Part shown: positions 9,892 through 20,212 of the stretch, in pieces
Layout: every line of letters starts with the position of its first letter
Numbering within the stretch: the stretch's first letter is position 1
From: Eupeodes corollae
Lineage: Eukaryota > Arthropoda > Insecta > Diptera > Syrphidae
Assembly: GCF_945859685.1 (NCBI RefSeq)
Contig: NC_079147.1
Coordinates: forward strand, 108,545,525-108,609,524
Length of the DNA stretch: 64,000 nt
Direction: 5' to 3'
Made by a program: the position numbers and the translations under genes
The notes under the pieces: model-generated
What the model was told of the DNA's origin: nothing
The model's input: only the letters and a program-made list of their open reading frames with translations
Databases searched by the model: none

Positions 9892-11189
9892 CACTGCCAA
9901 CCACTAGGATGAGGCCACACATTTTGGAACCCTTTTTCGCTTTTAATAGCTGGTGGAATGTTGTGCCCCTACCTGTGAATAGGTTCGTTTTTCACCATTA
10001 TGAATTTATAACATAAAATTGAAAATAAATTGTAAACGAGCGCTGGAATTCCCCAAGTTAAAAACATAAACTTCTTAAAAAGTATTTAAAAAAGTGCGTC
10101 ACTAGGATGACATGCAAAATTTCAAAAAAAAACAAAAAATTAATAAAATATTTACATTTTATGTTTAAACACCATTTATAACGTTCCTAAACTTTACTAA
10201 TAACTATATCCTCCAATTTCGATATAATTTCTATAAGACGGTTGTGAATAGAAACCTTCAATTTTTTAATATTCACAGGCAATTTGGACCCATGAATCAC
10301 GAAAACCTTCGATTAAGGTGTCCTTGTCTTTAAATTGTCTGTCACCTTGACCTTCCGGGCTGGAGCGTTTATGTCCATCCGCTCTTCATGGCCTAGCCAT
10401 CTAAGCCGTTGGACTTTAATTCTGCTAATTTAATACGGCTGTAATGTTATTCCAAAATAAATTCATCCTTTCTCATATCATGAAAATACAAGTTGTAACC
10501 AACCAAGTAACATGTTCTCTTTCAAAACTCATCCGAAGCTCCTTGTGTACTTGCCTCAAAATAGGTTTATTTTGTAGTTTTCTTCTCTGGATAGTATCGA
10601 AATTTTGTATTATTCTTTGAACTGCTGTTATTTATGCTGATACTCAGTTTTTGGATCTTATTTAAGTCGCTAGTAGAGTGGAATTTATGAAAAGCCGACT
10701 AGTTACCCGTTTCTTTATAATGTTCTTGTTTCTGCCTTGTACCCTTTTAGATTTTTCTTATATTTTTGTCGATCAGCAACTTTCATCTTTCTTGCTTCTG
10801 TTAAGTCTAATTGCTGTTTCACGTTCTGAGGGTCCTAAATCCATGAGGGCAACTATTTTGACACTTTCTGTAGCTGTCAATATCTTTAAAGAGCACATGG
10901 GTGTTTCAAATTGAATTAAAACATCAACACTGTTTTGGATAGTATATGCAAACATTTTTAAAAGATAGCATTTGTAAACTCCTGTATGGTAATATTCGCA
11001 CTGAATAGTTTGATATTGTGAAAGTCCAACACTCGTTTCTAATTTTCCACTTTAATTTTATGAATTTGAAATGGTGAAGTACGTACTTATTCACAGGTAG
11101 TAAAAGTTTCCGGGTACAACACTTTCACCAGCTATAAAACTCGAAATTCGATTCCGAAATGTGTGGCCTCATCCCAATGGTTGGCAGTG
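9892..11189 (-). mobile_element. Tc1-like element with long terminal inverted repeats, degraded
   Basis: The ends are inverted copies: left CACTGCCAACCACTAGGATG (from 9892), right the complement of CACTGCCAACCATTGGGATG (to 11189), both continuing AGGCCACACATTT. Similarity extends about 100-150 bp inward, including a shared ACCTGTGAATA block. Both ends are flanked by TA (9890-9891 and 11190-11191), the Tc1/mariner target. On the minus strand the transposase N-terminus reads LTATESVKIVALMDLGPSER then ETAIRLNRSKK near 10890-10790 (paired helix-turn-helix) and ILRQVHKELRMSFEREHVTW near 10560-10500. A C-terminal scrap (SIHNRLIEII) is near 10240. The catalytic core is missing, and an RTE scrap lies in the gap. 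The element is dead; its total span (1.3 kb) is normal for the family. Confidence 0.75.
10340..10440 (-). mobile_element. RTE LINE scrap inside the Tc1-like element
   Basis: The minus strand reads RIKVQRLRWLGHEERMDINA then PARK, the C-terminal block of the RTE polyprotein. It sits where the Tc1 catalytic core should be. Confidence 0.65.
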
Positions 11190-11194
11190 TAAAT

Positions 11195-11984
11195 CAAAAA
11201 TAAATACATTGAACACAGCCTGTATTTGCAACTAAGGGAAGCTTCTGCATTTTATTGTGCAATACTGCAACCTATTTGAACTTTTAATATCTTTTTCAAC
11301 GTACATTAATAAATATTTGGAAAGCTTTAGGACTATTTCTTCCGTTAAGTAATATTTTGTTTAAATTTAAAGTGGCAAACATAAAATGTTTATTTCACTT
11401 TATTTAATGAAATCCAAAAAACATCAAATTCATCGCATTTTCTTATTAACTGAATACCATAATAAATCATAGAAAATATATTTTCGAAATTGCTATTCTA
11501 TGTAGTGTAGCGTAAAAGGGATACATCCCTTGGGTAATTTATTTAGGTGTCAACTTTTGTTACATATAATTTGATGATGTGTGAAATAAGACATCAAAAC
11601 CATTTTATCTATACATTACATAAAATACATCATGTAATTTAAGTTAAAGTAAAGCGAAGTTCTAGGATTAATTTTATTCGTTTCGTAATAAAGAAGACAT
11701 AAAAACGAAACTTTATTAAAAAGGAATTTATGAAAGCTTAATGCAGAAAACTTTTTGGCATTTGGAAATATACACCATTTTCCTATGATACATAAATATT
11801 TTTGCTCGTTGTACTCCTCCATACATTACTTTTATCTTTTATGTCCAAGTTGGGTAAAAAATTTCTTCGTAATTTCAAAAAATGTTAACTCTTTTATTTT
11901 CCAGCTTTTTCTTCTTTTTTAAAGTACTTCGAAAATCAACTTGGGATTCTTACTTAAATGACCTACACCACTTTAGAGAGGCAG
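11195..11984. other. No gene seen; AT-rich spacer
   Basis: A 68-codon minus-strand frame at 11616-11822 is aromatic/Asn-rich and not recognised; probably chance. Confidence 0.5.
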
Positions 11985-12460
11985 AGGACCATTAAATTAA
12001 TTGAATTTTAGTTTGAACAGGAATAAATGCTTGGCAGAAAATGAGTGATGGAGCTCATTTCCTCTTAAATGGATTCATTAATAAACAAAATTGCCGTAGA
12101 TGAGGTGCTGATAATTAATCAAGGGTTGATCCAATTGCGAGAATTGCATTAACTTACATGCACTGTCGTCAGCAGTGGTGTTACTACGGACAAAATTATT
12201 GGGCCAGTCGTCTGTATAAGGATATGAGGCCAATGCTATAACAGCATAAATGGTAAAAGGTATCGCGCTATGATTGAAAATTTTTTGAGTGTAGTGATTG
12301 CAGAAAGTCTTGGAATGTGGATTCAGCAGTATGGAGGTACTAAGGGAAATTGCTGGCGAACGAATAAGTTTGCAAATTCAGGATTTAATTAGCCTAAAGG
12401 TTTTCCGGATAAGACTGCATCAGAAATTTTCTTGTATGGGTATTTCAAGTGGTGACTGCT
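11985..12460 (+). mobile_element. mariner remnant, middle of transposase
   Basis: MSDGAHFLLNGFINKQNCR near 12040-12100 corresponds to the first-Asp block (SDEAHFWMNGYVNKQNCR) of the 2231 copy, with the Glu after Asp changed. NGKRYRAMIENFL near 12250-12285 matches NGDRYRSMLTNFL. A GFPDKTASEIFLYGYFKW-like block near 12397-12450 recalls the CDLTPLDYFLWGY region. The rest is shifted and stopped. Confidence 0.65.
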
Positions 12461-12484
12461 ACCGAGGAAACCAACGGTGCTAAT

Positions 12485-13891
12485 TTGGATGCGGCTAGCC
12501 TAATATGCTCACACGTCCCCACAGAAGAAAAGGATGACAACACCAATGATATTTTCTTCGTGCCCTTGAACTAAGCATTTGAGCAGTGTCCTGGCTACGA
12601 TATTCAAACTATCTTGGGCGATTTTAATGCTTAACTAAGGAGGGAAAATATGTTTGGTGGAATAATCGGGAAAAACAGCCTGCATGACAGCATTACGATA
12701 ACGGATTAAGGATTACGGCTCAGCGATTTTACTGCGGGGCGAAACGTCATGGTAACACTTACGCGTTTTCCACACTTCAACATCCACAAAGCAACTTAGA
12801 GTTCTCAAAAACAATCTACCTTCAACCAGATTGACCATATTGCGATTGACGATAGACAAACTTCTTGCATCATGGTAGTCCGAACTTTCCGAATAGCTAA
12901 CATCGACTCGCACCGCTCGTTGTACCCAAGGTAGCACTTCGTATTTCCAGATTCAAGGCAAAACAGGGAAATGCTGGGGGAAGAAATAACGTCGAACGGC
13001 TTAAATTCCAAGAGATCACCAAATCTTTTTTCGATCGAGTCACAAGTAACCTCTTTCGAAGCTTTCTGCCGCCAACACAATGTATCGGGAACCAGTGTCC
13101 ACATTACCTAGATGCAATCGGGGCATCTCTGACATGCTGGGTTTTAAGCAGCCAACAATCCATCCTCTCGACTTAGACGAGGTAAAATTGCCGTAGGCTT
13201 AAGTGTGAAGTCTAACAAAGCCGCTGGAGCAGATGGCTTGAATGCCGAGCTCTTCAAAGCATAATTTGGTTAAGAGAATGTACCAACTTATCTGTAAGAT
13301 ATGGCGGGAAGAAAGCAAACAATGCCTGACTAGCTGTAAAGAGCCCTGTTTAGTTGGGCATAGGGAATTCGTTATCCTTTCGATGTCAAAAAAGGCTTTA
13401 GTCAAAGTGATGAGCTGCCATGTGATATCCTTATCATCGTCCTTGAAAGTATAGTGCGAGCTGATACGTCTTCTGCTATACGGTGCAGTAGCATGGACTC
13501 AAGGTGAAAGCGGATAAAAACACGTTGGTTTGTTTTGACAGAGAAGTTCTTCGCTTGATCTACGGAGGGAGTGGAGCAGAAGATTGATTGACGAGCTGTA
13601 TGGGCTGTACACGGAAGTAGACTTAGCCATAAGGATAAAAGCCCAACGACTGGGATCGCTGAGTCACGTAGAGCCGGCCCGGAAAGTCTTCGAATCCACG
13701 ACCAAGAGACAGCGAAGTAGAGGAAGACCGCAAATCAGGTGGCACTCGTCAGTAAAAAGTGAACTCACCTAACTTGGAGCGCGAACTTGAGACATCTAGC
13801 CGAGACATCGGACCGAGCTAGATTGAAAAGTTTGTTAGGTAAGGCCCTAGTTCACACAAGACTGTAGAGCCACCTTAATTAAGTAAGCAAG
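12485..13891 (+). mobile_element. RTE-like LINE, endonuclease to 3' tail, internally deleted
   Basis: Blocks in order: TEEKDDNTNDIFF near 12523-12560, YDIQTILGDFNA near 12600-12635 and MFGGIIGKNSLHD near 12650-12690 (endonuclease), FNQIDHIAIDD near 12820-12855, NKAAGADGLNAELFKA near 13215-13262, then after a deletion of the polymerase core PFDVKKGFSQSDELPCDI near 13376-13430. The C-terminal DELYGLYTEVDL block is near 13590-13625 and RGRPQIRWHSSVKSELT ends near 13770. The tail is CACCTTAATTAAGTAAGCAAG. Stops and frameshifts are frequent. Confidence 0.8.
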
Positions 13892-15839
13892 TTTTGTCAT
13901 CCCAGTGGCTAAGATAACACAACGCGTTATTGTCGAGAAGCCAATGTAACCACAGAAAGATTTTGGAGAAGAGGAATCATCTAGGCTTGGAATAACGTTT
14001 AAGTCAATTGTGTGGACGTAATAAAGCCATATTAACCGACTTTGCTTATACTGAAATTGAAAACGACCACAGTCTTTTCCTTGTCAATTCTGAGGACCGA
14101 CAACAACCAGCTTATTTTTAATGAAAAGTAATTCTTTAAAAAAAAAAGCTTTAAATTCGTATCGATGAAATTGTGTTACCTTGGAAGGTGTTGTATTTGC
14201 AACAAACAGAATTTCATCGACCCGGAAACTAAATCAAAATGCTTTTTGCGGCTTGGTCTGCATTTTAAAAAAGCATTTTTTATAACTTGTTAGGTATTGT
14301 CAGCTCAATAGAAACTTCACTATACCAAAATTAAGCATCAGACAAATTATGTATACCTGAGTTGATATCATTTGTTTTATTGGAATATGAAAGGTATTAT
14401 TGCAATTTGTCTCCCCAAGTCTGCAGTAATGAAGAACATGAAGAGTAGTAATAGCTTTCATCAATAAATCATCATAATTTGAAGCTTATACCTGAGAAAA
14501 TAGGATACCACTTTGATTGATTGCTATATGTATGTGTGGACCTGAATTCGTTTCCAAAGTTCCCAGTAGGAAAAATCAATTTTATTTGCTACTTCTTTCT
14601 TTTTACGTATTTTTTTCTCTTTTTTCTTCACTTTCTTTTATTAAATCTTTGGTTTCGTCTTTCGTATGAGATTTCTTTGAAAATAAATAGAACAGAAATT
14701 TCATCAAATACGTTTCAAAGCCCTAAAAGCTCAAGTAAATGTATTGCTGATAAGTTTGACCTTTAAAATCTTCAGGATTTTAGCTTAAATATAAAACAAT
14801 TTATCATAGAAATACAATAAATACTATATGTGTTTTAATTTTTCATCAAAACCTTTCAGTTTGAAATGGTTATGGTTAATGGTTGCGAGTCCAACACTTT
14901 TAGTAAATATTATTAAATCTTCTTGCTTAAATGTTTTTGCAGAAATCTCACTGTTCCTCGAAATTGGCTTTACTGTCAGTTTGGGAGCTTCCCCTTAATC
15001 TTTCCGGAAATACATATTCTATCTATGTTAGCAAGTTAAATTCTTGTTATTCCCTCTTATCAACATGAAAGGTCACCAGATATAATTAAATTTTTTGTTT
15101 AGGTGATGATGCCACCCTTCAAGACTAATATTTCTATTATCCTCCATTTATGAGAATAAGAATGTTGGAAGAAGTTTTTGTTCATTTTCTAGTTAGAAGT
15201 TGTATTTAGTTTTAGTTAAGAACAGTGTGTCCCCTTGAAGCGTATACAATAGAAATGTTATAAAGGCAACAACTTTATTCGTTAAGAAGACAAACGTGTG
15301 TGCTACATTCTGTATTCATCATAAATGAGATAAAAAAACAAAATTATCATTTAAGCATGATGAATGGGGACAAAAACTTTTTTCCTTCAGCTAAAGTACT
15401 TACTTAAGAAAAAGCCAAAAGTCTGAAGTTCAATCCCATTCCCTGTCGAAATCATTGAGAGTTTCTTTATATATATTTTTTTTGAATTCTTAAAGGGTTC
15501 TATGGTTTAATGGAAAAAAGCTCCTTGTATGAATTGTTTTTGATAAGGGAACTGTGAATTCTTCGTCACTAGGCTTAGAAGTTCTGTGACCAATATTATT
15601 TATTTATTTTTGACTGTAAGTAATTTCAACATAAATTTAACTTTAAAATTATTTTATTTAAAATCTCTTTTTAAATATTAAATAAATTTATTCGAATTTT
15701 TTTTTAAATTTATATTTTTTTTAAATCCTTTACAGGAATGCATTTAGTGGCACTTAAATCAATTTGACAAATTACTCCGAATTAATCGGTGTTTTAAGAC
15801 TTTGGTAATTTAAGATTCTTTAATATATTTCCAAAAATT
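13892..15839. other. No gene seen; AT-rich spacer with one imperfect hairpin
   Basis: An imperfect inverted repeat lies at 14162-14220: TCGATGAAATTGTGTT pairs with AACAGAATTTCATCGA (15 of 16 positions) around a 27-nt loop that itself holds ACCTTGGAAGGT. A plus frame at 14521-14766 is Phe/Leu-rich low complexity and looks spurious. Nothing else supportable. Confidence 0.5.
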
Positions 15840-17400
15840 ACTGCGCTGTCTCAGACCCAGCCATCTCAGGAATTTAAACCATCTGGATAAGTCTACATCG
15901 CTGTACAGCCCGTACTGCTCTTCGTTCCATCTTCTCTTCCACTCACCTTACATGCTTACGGCACCTTAGATCACGTGAAGAACTTTTCTCTGGAAACGAT
16001 TCGAGGTGCTTTCATCCGCTTTTATCATATTCAATGTTTCTGCACCGTATAGCAGAACGGTGATGATGAGGGTCTTATAGAGCGACACTTTGGTCGTTCG
16101 AAAGAGGGATTTGCTACTCAATTGCCTTCTTTGCCAAAGAAACAACCGTTAGGAATAGTAAGTCTTCGTTTGATTTCCGCTCTGGTATTTTTATCAGTGT
16201 CCATAGCAGAGCCTTGGTATACAAACTCCTTAACTACTTTAAAGTTATGTTTGTATCGATTTTGTAGCATGTACTTTGTTTTGCCCAAATTAACCGCTGA
16301 ACCTATTTTTGCTGCCTCGGCCTCAATACTGACAAAAGCCTCGTTGACAACCCGCTGAGTTCTTCCGATTATGTCAATGCCATCAGCATATGCCATTAAT
16401 TAGATAGAGAGATAGTGTCTCTAGAGAGATAGAGCCTCTAGTGTTTGGGATGATGTTAAAGAAATCACATGACAACACATCACCTTGTCTGAAGCCTTTT
16501 TTGACGTCGAAAGGTTCGGTTAAGTTGTTTCCAGCCTTTTATCCTGCACAAATGTGTCAAACGGGTTTGGCAGGGATGTCGAAACCAGACATGCCTCTAA
16601 ACAACTCGTAACTGTTTATATTATTATATGCGGCCTTGAAGTCGATGTAGATATGATGGGTGTGGATTTGATATTTTATCGACTATGGACTTTCCTGAGC
16701 GAAAACCACACTGATATGGTCGTATCAGTTTGTTGACGTTGGGCTTTAGACTTTCACCTATTACGGCGAAAAGATTTTGTAAGCGATGTTAAGTAGACTG
16801 ATAGACCTACATATATAGTTGGTGCAGTTAAGATGATCTCCTTTTTTAATATCAGGCAAACAATACTGTGGTTTCATTCATCGGGTATTGTTGCTTCCGA
16901 CCATATTTTACAGATAAGTTGGTGCATGCTCCAAACCAAACTATCTCCAGCTGCTTTGAAGAGCTCGTGAGTCAAGCTACCTGCTCCATTGACTTTGTTA
17001 GACTTCGGCTTAGATATTGCAATCTTTACTTCGTCAAAGTCTGGAAGAGGTATTTGTAGGTTTTCGTCTATGTTAAATGTATCATCCTGTCGGAATTCGG
17101 TTCGTCGTCGCCGTTATACAATCTGTAGAAGTGGTCATTCTATATCCTAAGAATTTGCTGGGTTTACTATGATGTTTCCACTTTGGTCTTTGCAGTCTTC
17201 GGTTCAAGGCTTATGTATTTGCAAAATTCGTTTCACCTGCTCATAAGACATTTGAACTTCATTTCTGCTTTTGATCTTCTCAACATCTTCAGCAGCACGC
17301 TTCTCATACTCTCTCTTTTTCCTTCTTAGAAGTCGGTGTTCCTCTCTCTTCTTCTGCTCACACAGGTGAAAATATTGCAGAGAGATTCGGATTTATGTGA
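15840..17400 (-). mobile_element. RTE-like LINE, reverse transcriptase region, broken
   Basis: Minus-strand blocks from high to low coordinate: LRRKKREYEKRAAEDVEKIK near 17335-17275, PLPDFDEVKIAISKPKSN near 17055-17000, GAGSLTHELFKAAGDSLVW near 16985-16930, KKASDKVMCCHVI near 16500, then the best part at 16396-16118: MAYADGIDIIGRTQR (YADD box with Asp2 changed to Gly), VNLGKTKYM, VVKEFVYQGSAMDTD, EIKRRLTIPNGCFFG. The YADG change removes a catalytic Asp of the polymerase. It ends near the RTE C-terminal region at about 15850. Confidence 0.8.
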
Positions 17401-17934
17401 AAAGAACTGCCTTTAAAAAAGGTCAATATTTTATCACGCAGCTTTCTCAATAAGTAAAATTTCCTCTTTTTCTCATCTTCAAAGAATTACGAAGTTTAAC
17501 ATTTTGAAACAGTTTATGGCATTTCGAACCTTAGTTTTTACGAAATGAAATTGAAACACAGTAACACAATTTCACTGAACTCTAAGACCTAATAGGCTTT
17601 TCACACCAAGGCCAAAACCCGGTTTTCGAGAAATTATCGGTTTTGGCCAAAAGTCTAATCGAAGTCTCATGTTCTCCCATACATTTTTGGTAAACCACAA
17701 GTTTTCGTAAACCACAAGTTTTATATAGAACCTCTCGAAAACTAGTAGCAATTCAAAGTTTAACTAAACAAACAAACCTTTTGAAACATTCAGCGCTCAA
17801 ATTAATGCAAACAAAAGAGCTGATGGCTGCTGTCAAAACAAATATTTCACATATATTTGGTCGTGTTAAGTAGTATTATTCATACAATTTGATTACAAAA
17901 TAAGAATTATTGCCTTTTTTTAATTACAAAATAT
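17401..17934. other. No gene seen; spacer upstream of the HPF1-like copy
   Basis: AT-rich. A direct repeat GTAAACCACAAGTTTT / CGTAAACCACAAGTTTT occurs at about 17690-17725. No promoter motif could be supported. Confidence 0.45.
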
Positions 17935-17944
17935 GGAAGAGAAA

Positions 17945-18690
17945 AGAAATGGAAAGTTTGTGAGGAGCTGCGTGGCAACAAAAAAACGTCGACAATAAAA
18001 GCCCGGTGACTATTTGCGGCACTCCTCTAAAGTTTCAAACGCTATTTGTTAAGCGAGGAACCCGAATTCACTATAACTGACGACCCTAAGCACGAGGTAG
18101 ACTTGCTCATAGTTCGTAATAACGTTTCCAAGGGATGCGTCTTCGAAATCGTCGCCACAAATATGTTCGACGCTTTCGCTTACTACCTTGAGAAAGACTT
18201 TCCGGTAACTACGTTCATTAACAAGGGTTTGGGAGATATGAGAAAGGCGATAAGTTCAATTTTGAAGGAGAAAAAGTATGAAAAAAAATCTCTGGTGGAG
18301 GCTATTTCGCAGTGGGCTAGGAAAATTGTCACCAAAACATTCCACAATGTGGGAATCGTTGTTCCAGTAAATAAAATCACAACAGTGGGCTATCGCCCCT
18401 TGATGGACAGCGATGCCAACATCAAGAAGATCCTCAGTCCTTTGGACAAGCCGGGCGATTCCTCAAAGGAAGAATCCAAAGAGATATAGTCATAGAAAAA
18501 TTGCAGCCCATCATAACAGCTTCAGTGATCGCTCTGGATAAGTGTGATTTTGGTACGAATCTGGAACTAGGGATTGACTTTTTCTGCTTCGGCCATGAGG
18601 ACCTACACGAAATCGTTCAGAATCTTTTCAAACCCGCCTTGGCTAGCAGAAGCAATAGTCATAAGCTCAGTATTTTGGATTGAATTTGTT
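17945..18690 (+). pseudogene. HPF1: HPF1-like (histone PARylation factor 1) broken, apparently intronless copy
   Basis: HPF1 binds PARP1/2 in the nucleus and completes their active site for serine ADP-ribosylation. The plus strand reads WKVCEELRG at 17950-17976 (human WKFCEEL), then after damage PEFTITDD near 18061-18084, VFEIVATNMFDAFAYYLEKD near 18139-18200, and KIVTKTFHNVGIVVPVNKIT then TVGYRPLMDSDANIKKIL near 18322-18438, which match the HPF1 VVTKTFHGAGLVVPVDK and VGYRELPETDADLKRI blocks. After a TAG at 18487 the frame shifts, and IALDKCDFGTNLELGIDFF at 18528-18590 matches NDECDYGMGLELGMDLF. Stops lie at 18007 and 18028. No introns break about 0.7 kb of homology, suggesting retrocopying, but no poly-A tail or target duplication is seen. 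In human HPF1 the DE pair (D283/E284) is catalytic; here it reads DK (codon 18540-18542), so even a repaired copy would lack the key Glu. The gene family call is strong; the pseudogene status is very likely. Confidence 0.8.
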
Positions 18691-18859
18691 GTGAAAGAAG
18701 AAGAGAATGTTTTAAATCAAATTAATTTCTATAGTAACAGTTTTGTTTGTTGTTGATTCTATGATATATTTTTTACAAAATTAGTTTCTCCTTAGTGAAT
18801 TGTTCGGACCGGTTGAAGTAAACAAAGAGGATGGTTGCAGCCAACCGAGCTTGTAGTTC
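18691..18859. other. Spacer between HPF1-like copy and LINE-A
   Basis: AT-rich left part, then GGACCGGTTGAAGTAAAC and a slightly GC-richer stretch. No gene seen. Confidence 0.4.
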
Positions 18860-20174
18860 TTATTGGTTCATGTCGTGAGCCCATTTCCTGCCGTCCCAAG
18901 AACATTAATCGAAACTCTTCTTCAAGACGAGCTAGTCAACGATGACCATCTTGCGCCAATTCTTGCACGAATCCCTCATGGCCCTAGCCAACGGAGTCCG
19001 GAGCAGAATTGCCTCCGACTTCTGGACATTTATTTTCATTTTCCAGTCGTCGTAATATCGCTGAATCTTATCGAAATCACGCTGCAAGAGAATTCTAATA
19101 ACCTAAACCTTTCAGGCCATTCTGTACGCAATTAGATCGTCGGCGTATGCAATTGCCTTTGTAAGACTACCTATCAGATCGCTGGTGTTAATGCTGAAGA
19201 GAACCGGCGAATTCACCGCTCCCTGTTGGTTGAAGACCATTTTTAATTGAAAATGTTGTGGTAGAAGTTACATTGCCACTTTTGACAACAAACTCTCTAT
19301 CTTTAAGCATATCATCAGGTATATACAACAATGGCTTGCTTATGCCAAGCCTGCTCAGTTTTAGGTAAAGACCCTCTAACCATACGGTGTCAAAGGCCTT
19401 TTCCAAATCAACCAGAACAGCACCTGTGCATTGTTGTTTTGATTTATTCCATTGGATATTAGAAACGAGTTTAGGCGCAGCATGAATTGTGTCATGACCC
19501 ATGTCCGAAGCCCACTTAGTCAGAGCTCTATTAATGATCTTTTCGAAAACTTTGCTGATACTCGGAAGAAGAAGAAGGAATCGTCATCGAATCGCATGAA
19601 ACCTCGGTTCTCAGATCGCTATTGTGTCATATCATTTCGAAGGTAAAAGTGATTAAGTAGGGTTCTGTTTTGCTGTTCGTGGTTGGGCCGTATGCTAACA
19701 TTCACCTTGCACACTTGCACTGGGAAGCAGCTCCCACCGCCTCCACTTTTCCTTCGGATCTTCAAATATGTAAAAGTCATCGTCAAATATAGCTTCTTCT
19801 GGAAATATTTGTCCCTGTTCTCTTCAGTTCTTTGGAGTTTCAGACACGGAATTTCTTTATAGTTTTTTTTTCCTGAATATCTTGTTGATTTTGGGGAACA
19901 TACTAGGGTCACTGAAATTAACTGACTGGATCTTGACTGGTCCCAGTACTTGTTAAATGATAACCTGAAGTTCTCCTTAATCAACAGATTGACATTTTTT
20001 ATTGACGACTTCAGCGTCCTAACCTCCAAGTCGTGTGGGTCTGTAAGTCGTCTGTACAAGTTTTTGAGTCTTGTCAGTAAGCCACTCTTGTGCTTACGTA
20101 GGGCGTCAATAGTCGCTTTTCTGTAAGCGTCCATTTGGTCCCGTTCGTTGTATTGTTTCGTCCCTTTGTTGTAA
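18860..20174 (-). mobile_element. LINE-A (jockey-like) ORF2, linker plus N-terminal half of reverse transcriptase, broken
   Basis: On the minus strand, 20188-19622 reads a basic linker (DAYRKATIDALRKHKSGLLT, RLKNLYRRLTDPHDLEVRTL, KSSIKNVNLLIKENFRLSFN) typical of the region between endonuclease and polymerase. 19502-19188 holds reverse transcriptase motif A, AVLVDLEKAFDTVWLEGLYL, and a damaged QGSVLSP block (GLQPTGSG). 19140-18900 holds ADDLIAYRMA and KINVQKSEAILLRTPLARAM (polymerase active site and downstream block), with stops. The 3' part and tail are missing. The right end abuts the first 38 bp of a SINE in the same orientation. A complementary 3' portion of the same family is at 43570-45045, and a 3' end at 34745-35440. 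Confidence 0.8.
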
Positions 20175-20212
20175 ACAGTCCAACGCACTAAGCATCATGC
20201 CACTGGTACTAC
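20175..20212 (-). mobile_element. SINE head only (tRNA-like 5' end), cut by LINE-A
   Basis: The plus strand reads ACAGTCCAACGCA then CTAAGCATCATGCCACTGGT, the complement of the SINE head (GTGGCATGATGGTTAGTGCG, TTGGACTGT). The body is absent on the left, where LINE-A starts exactly after ACAGTC on the complementary strand. The same break position occurs at 45046. Confidence 0.75.

Noticed and set aside
10678..10914. Plus-strand frame with hydrophobic start resembling a secreted protein
   Set aside because: It is the antisense of the Tc1-like DNA-binding domain on the minus strand.
14521..14766. 82-codon frame with hydrophobic centre resembling a membrane protein
   Set aside because: Starts at a non-ATG codon, and the Phe/Leu run comes from a T-rich tract; nothing recognisable.
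18863..19135. 90-codon plus-strand frame, with a near-copy at 44822-45046
   Set aside because: Both are antisense shadows of the LINE-A block around ADDLIAYR and KINVQKSEAILL; the repetition reflects the LINE, not a new gene family.
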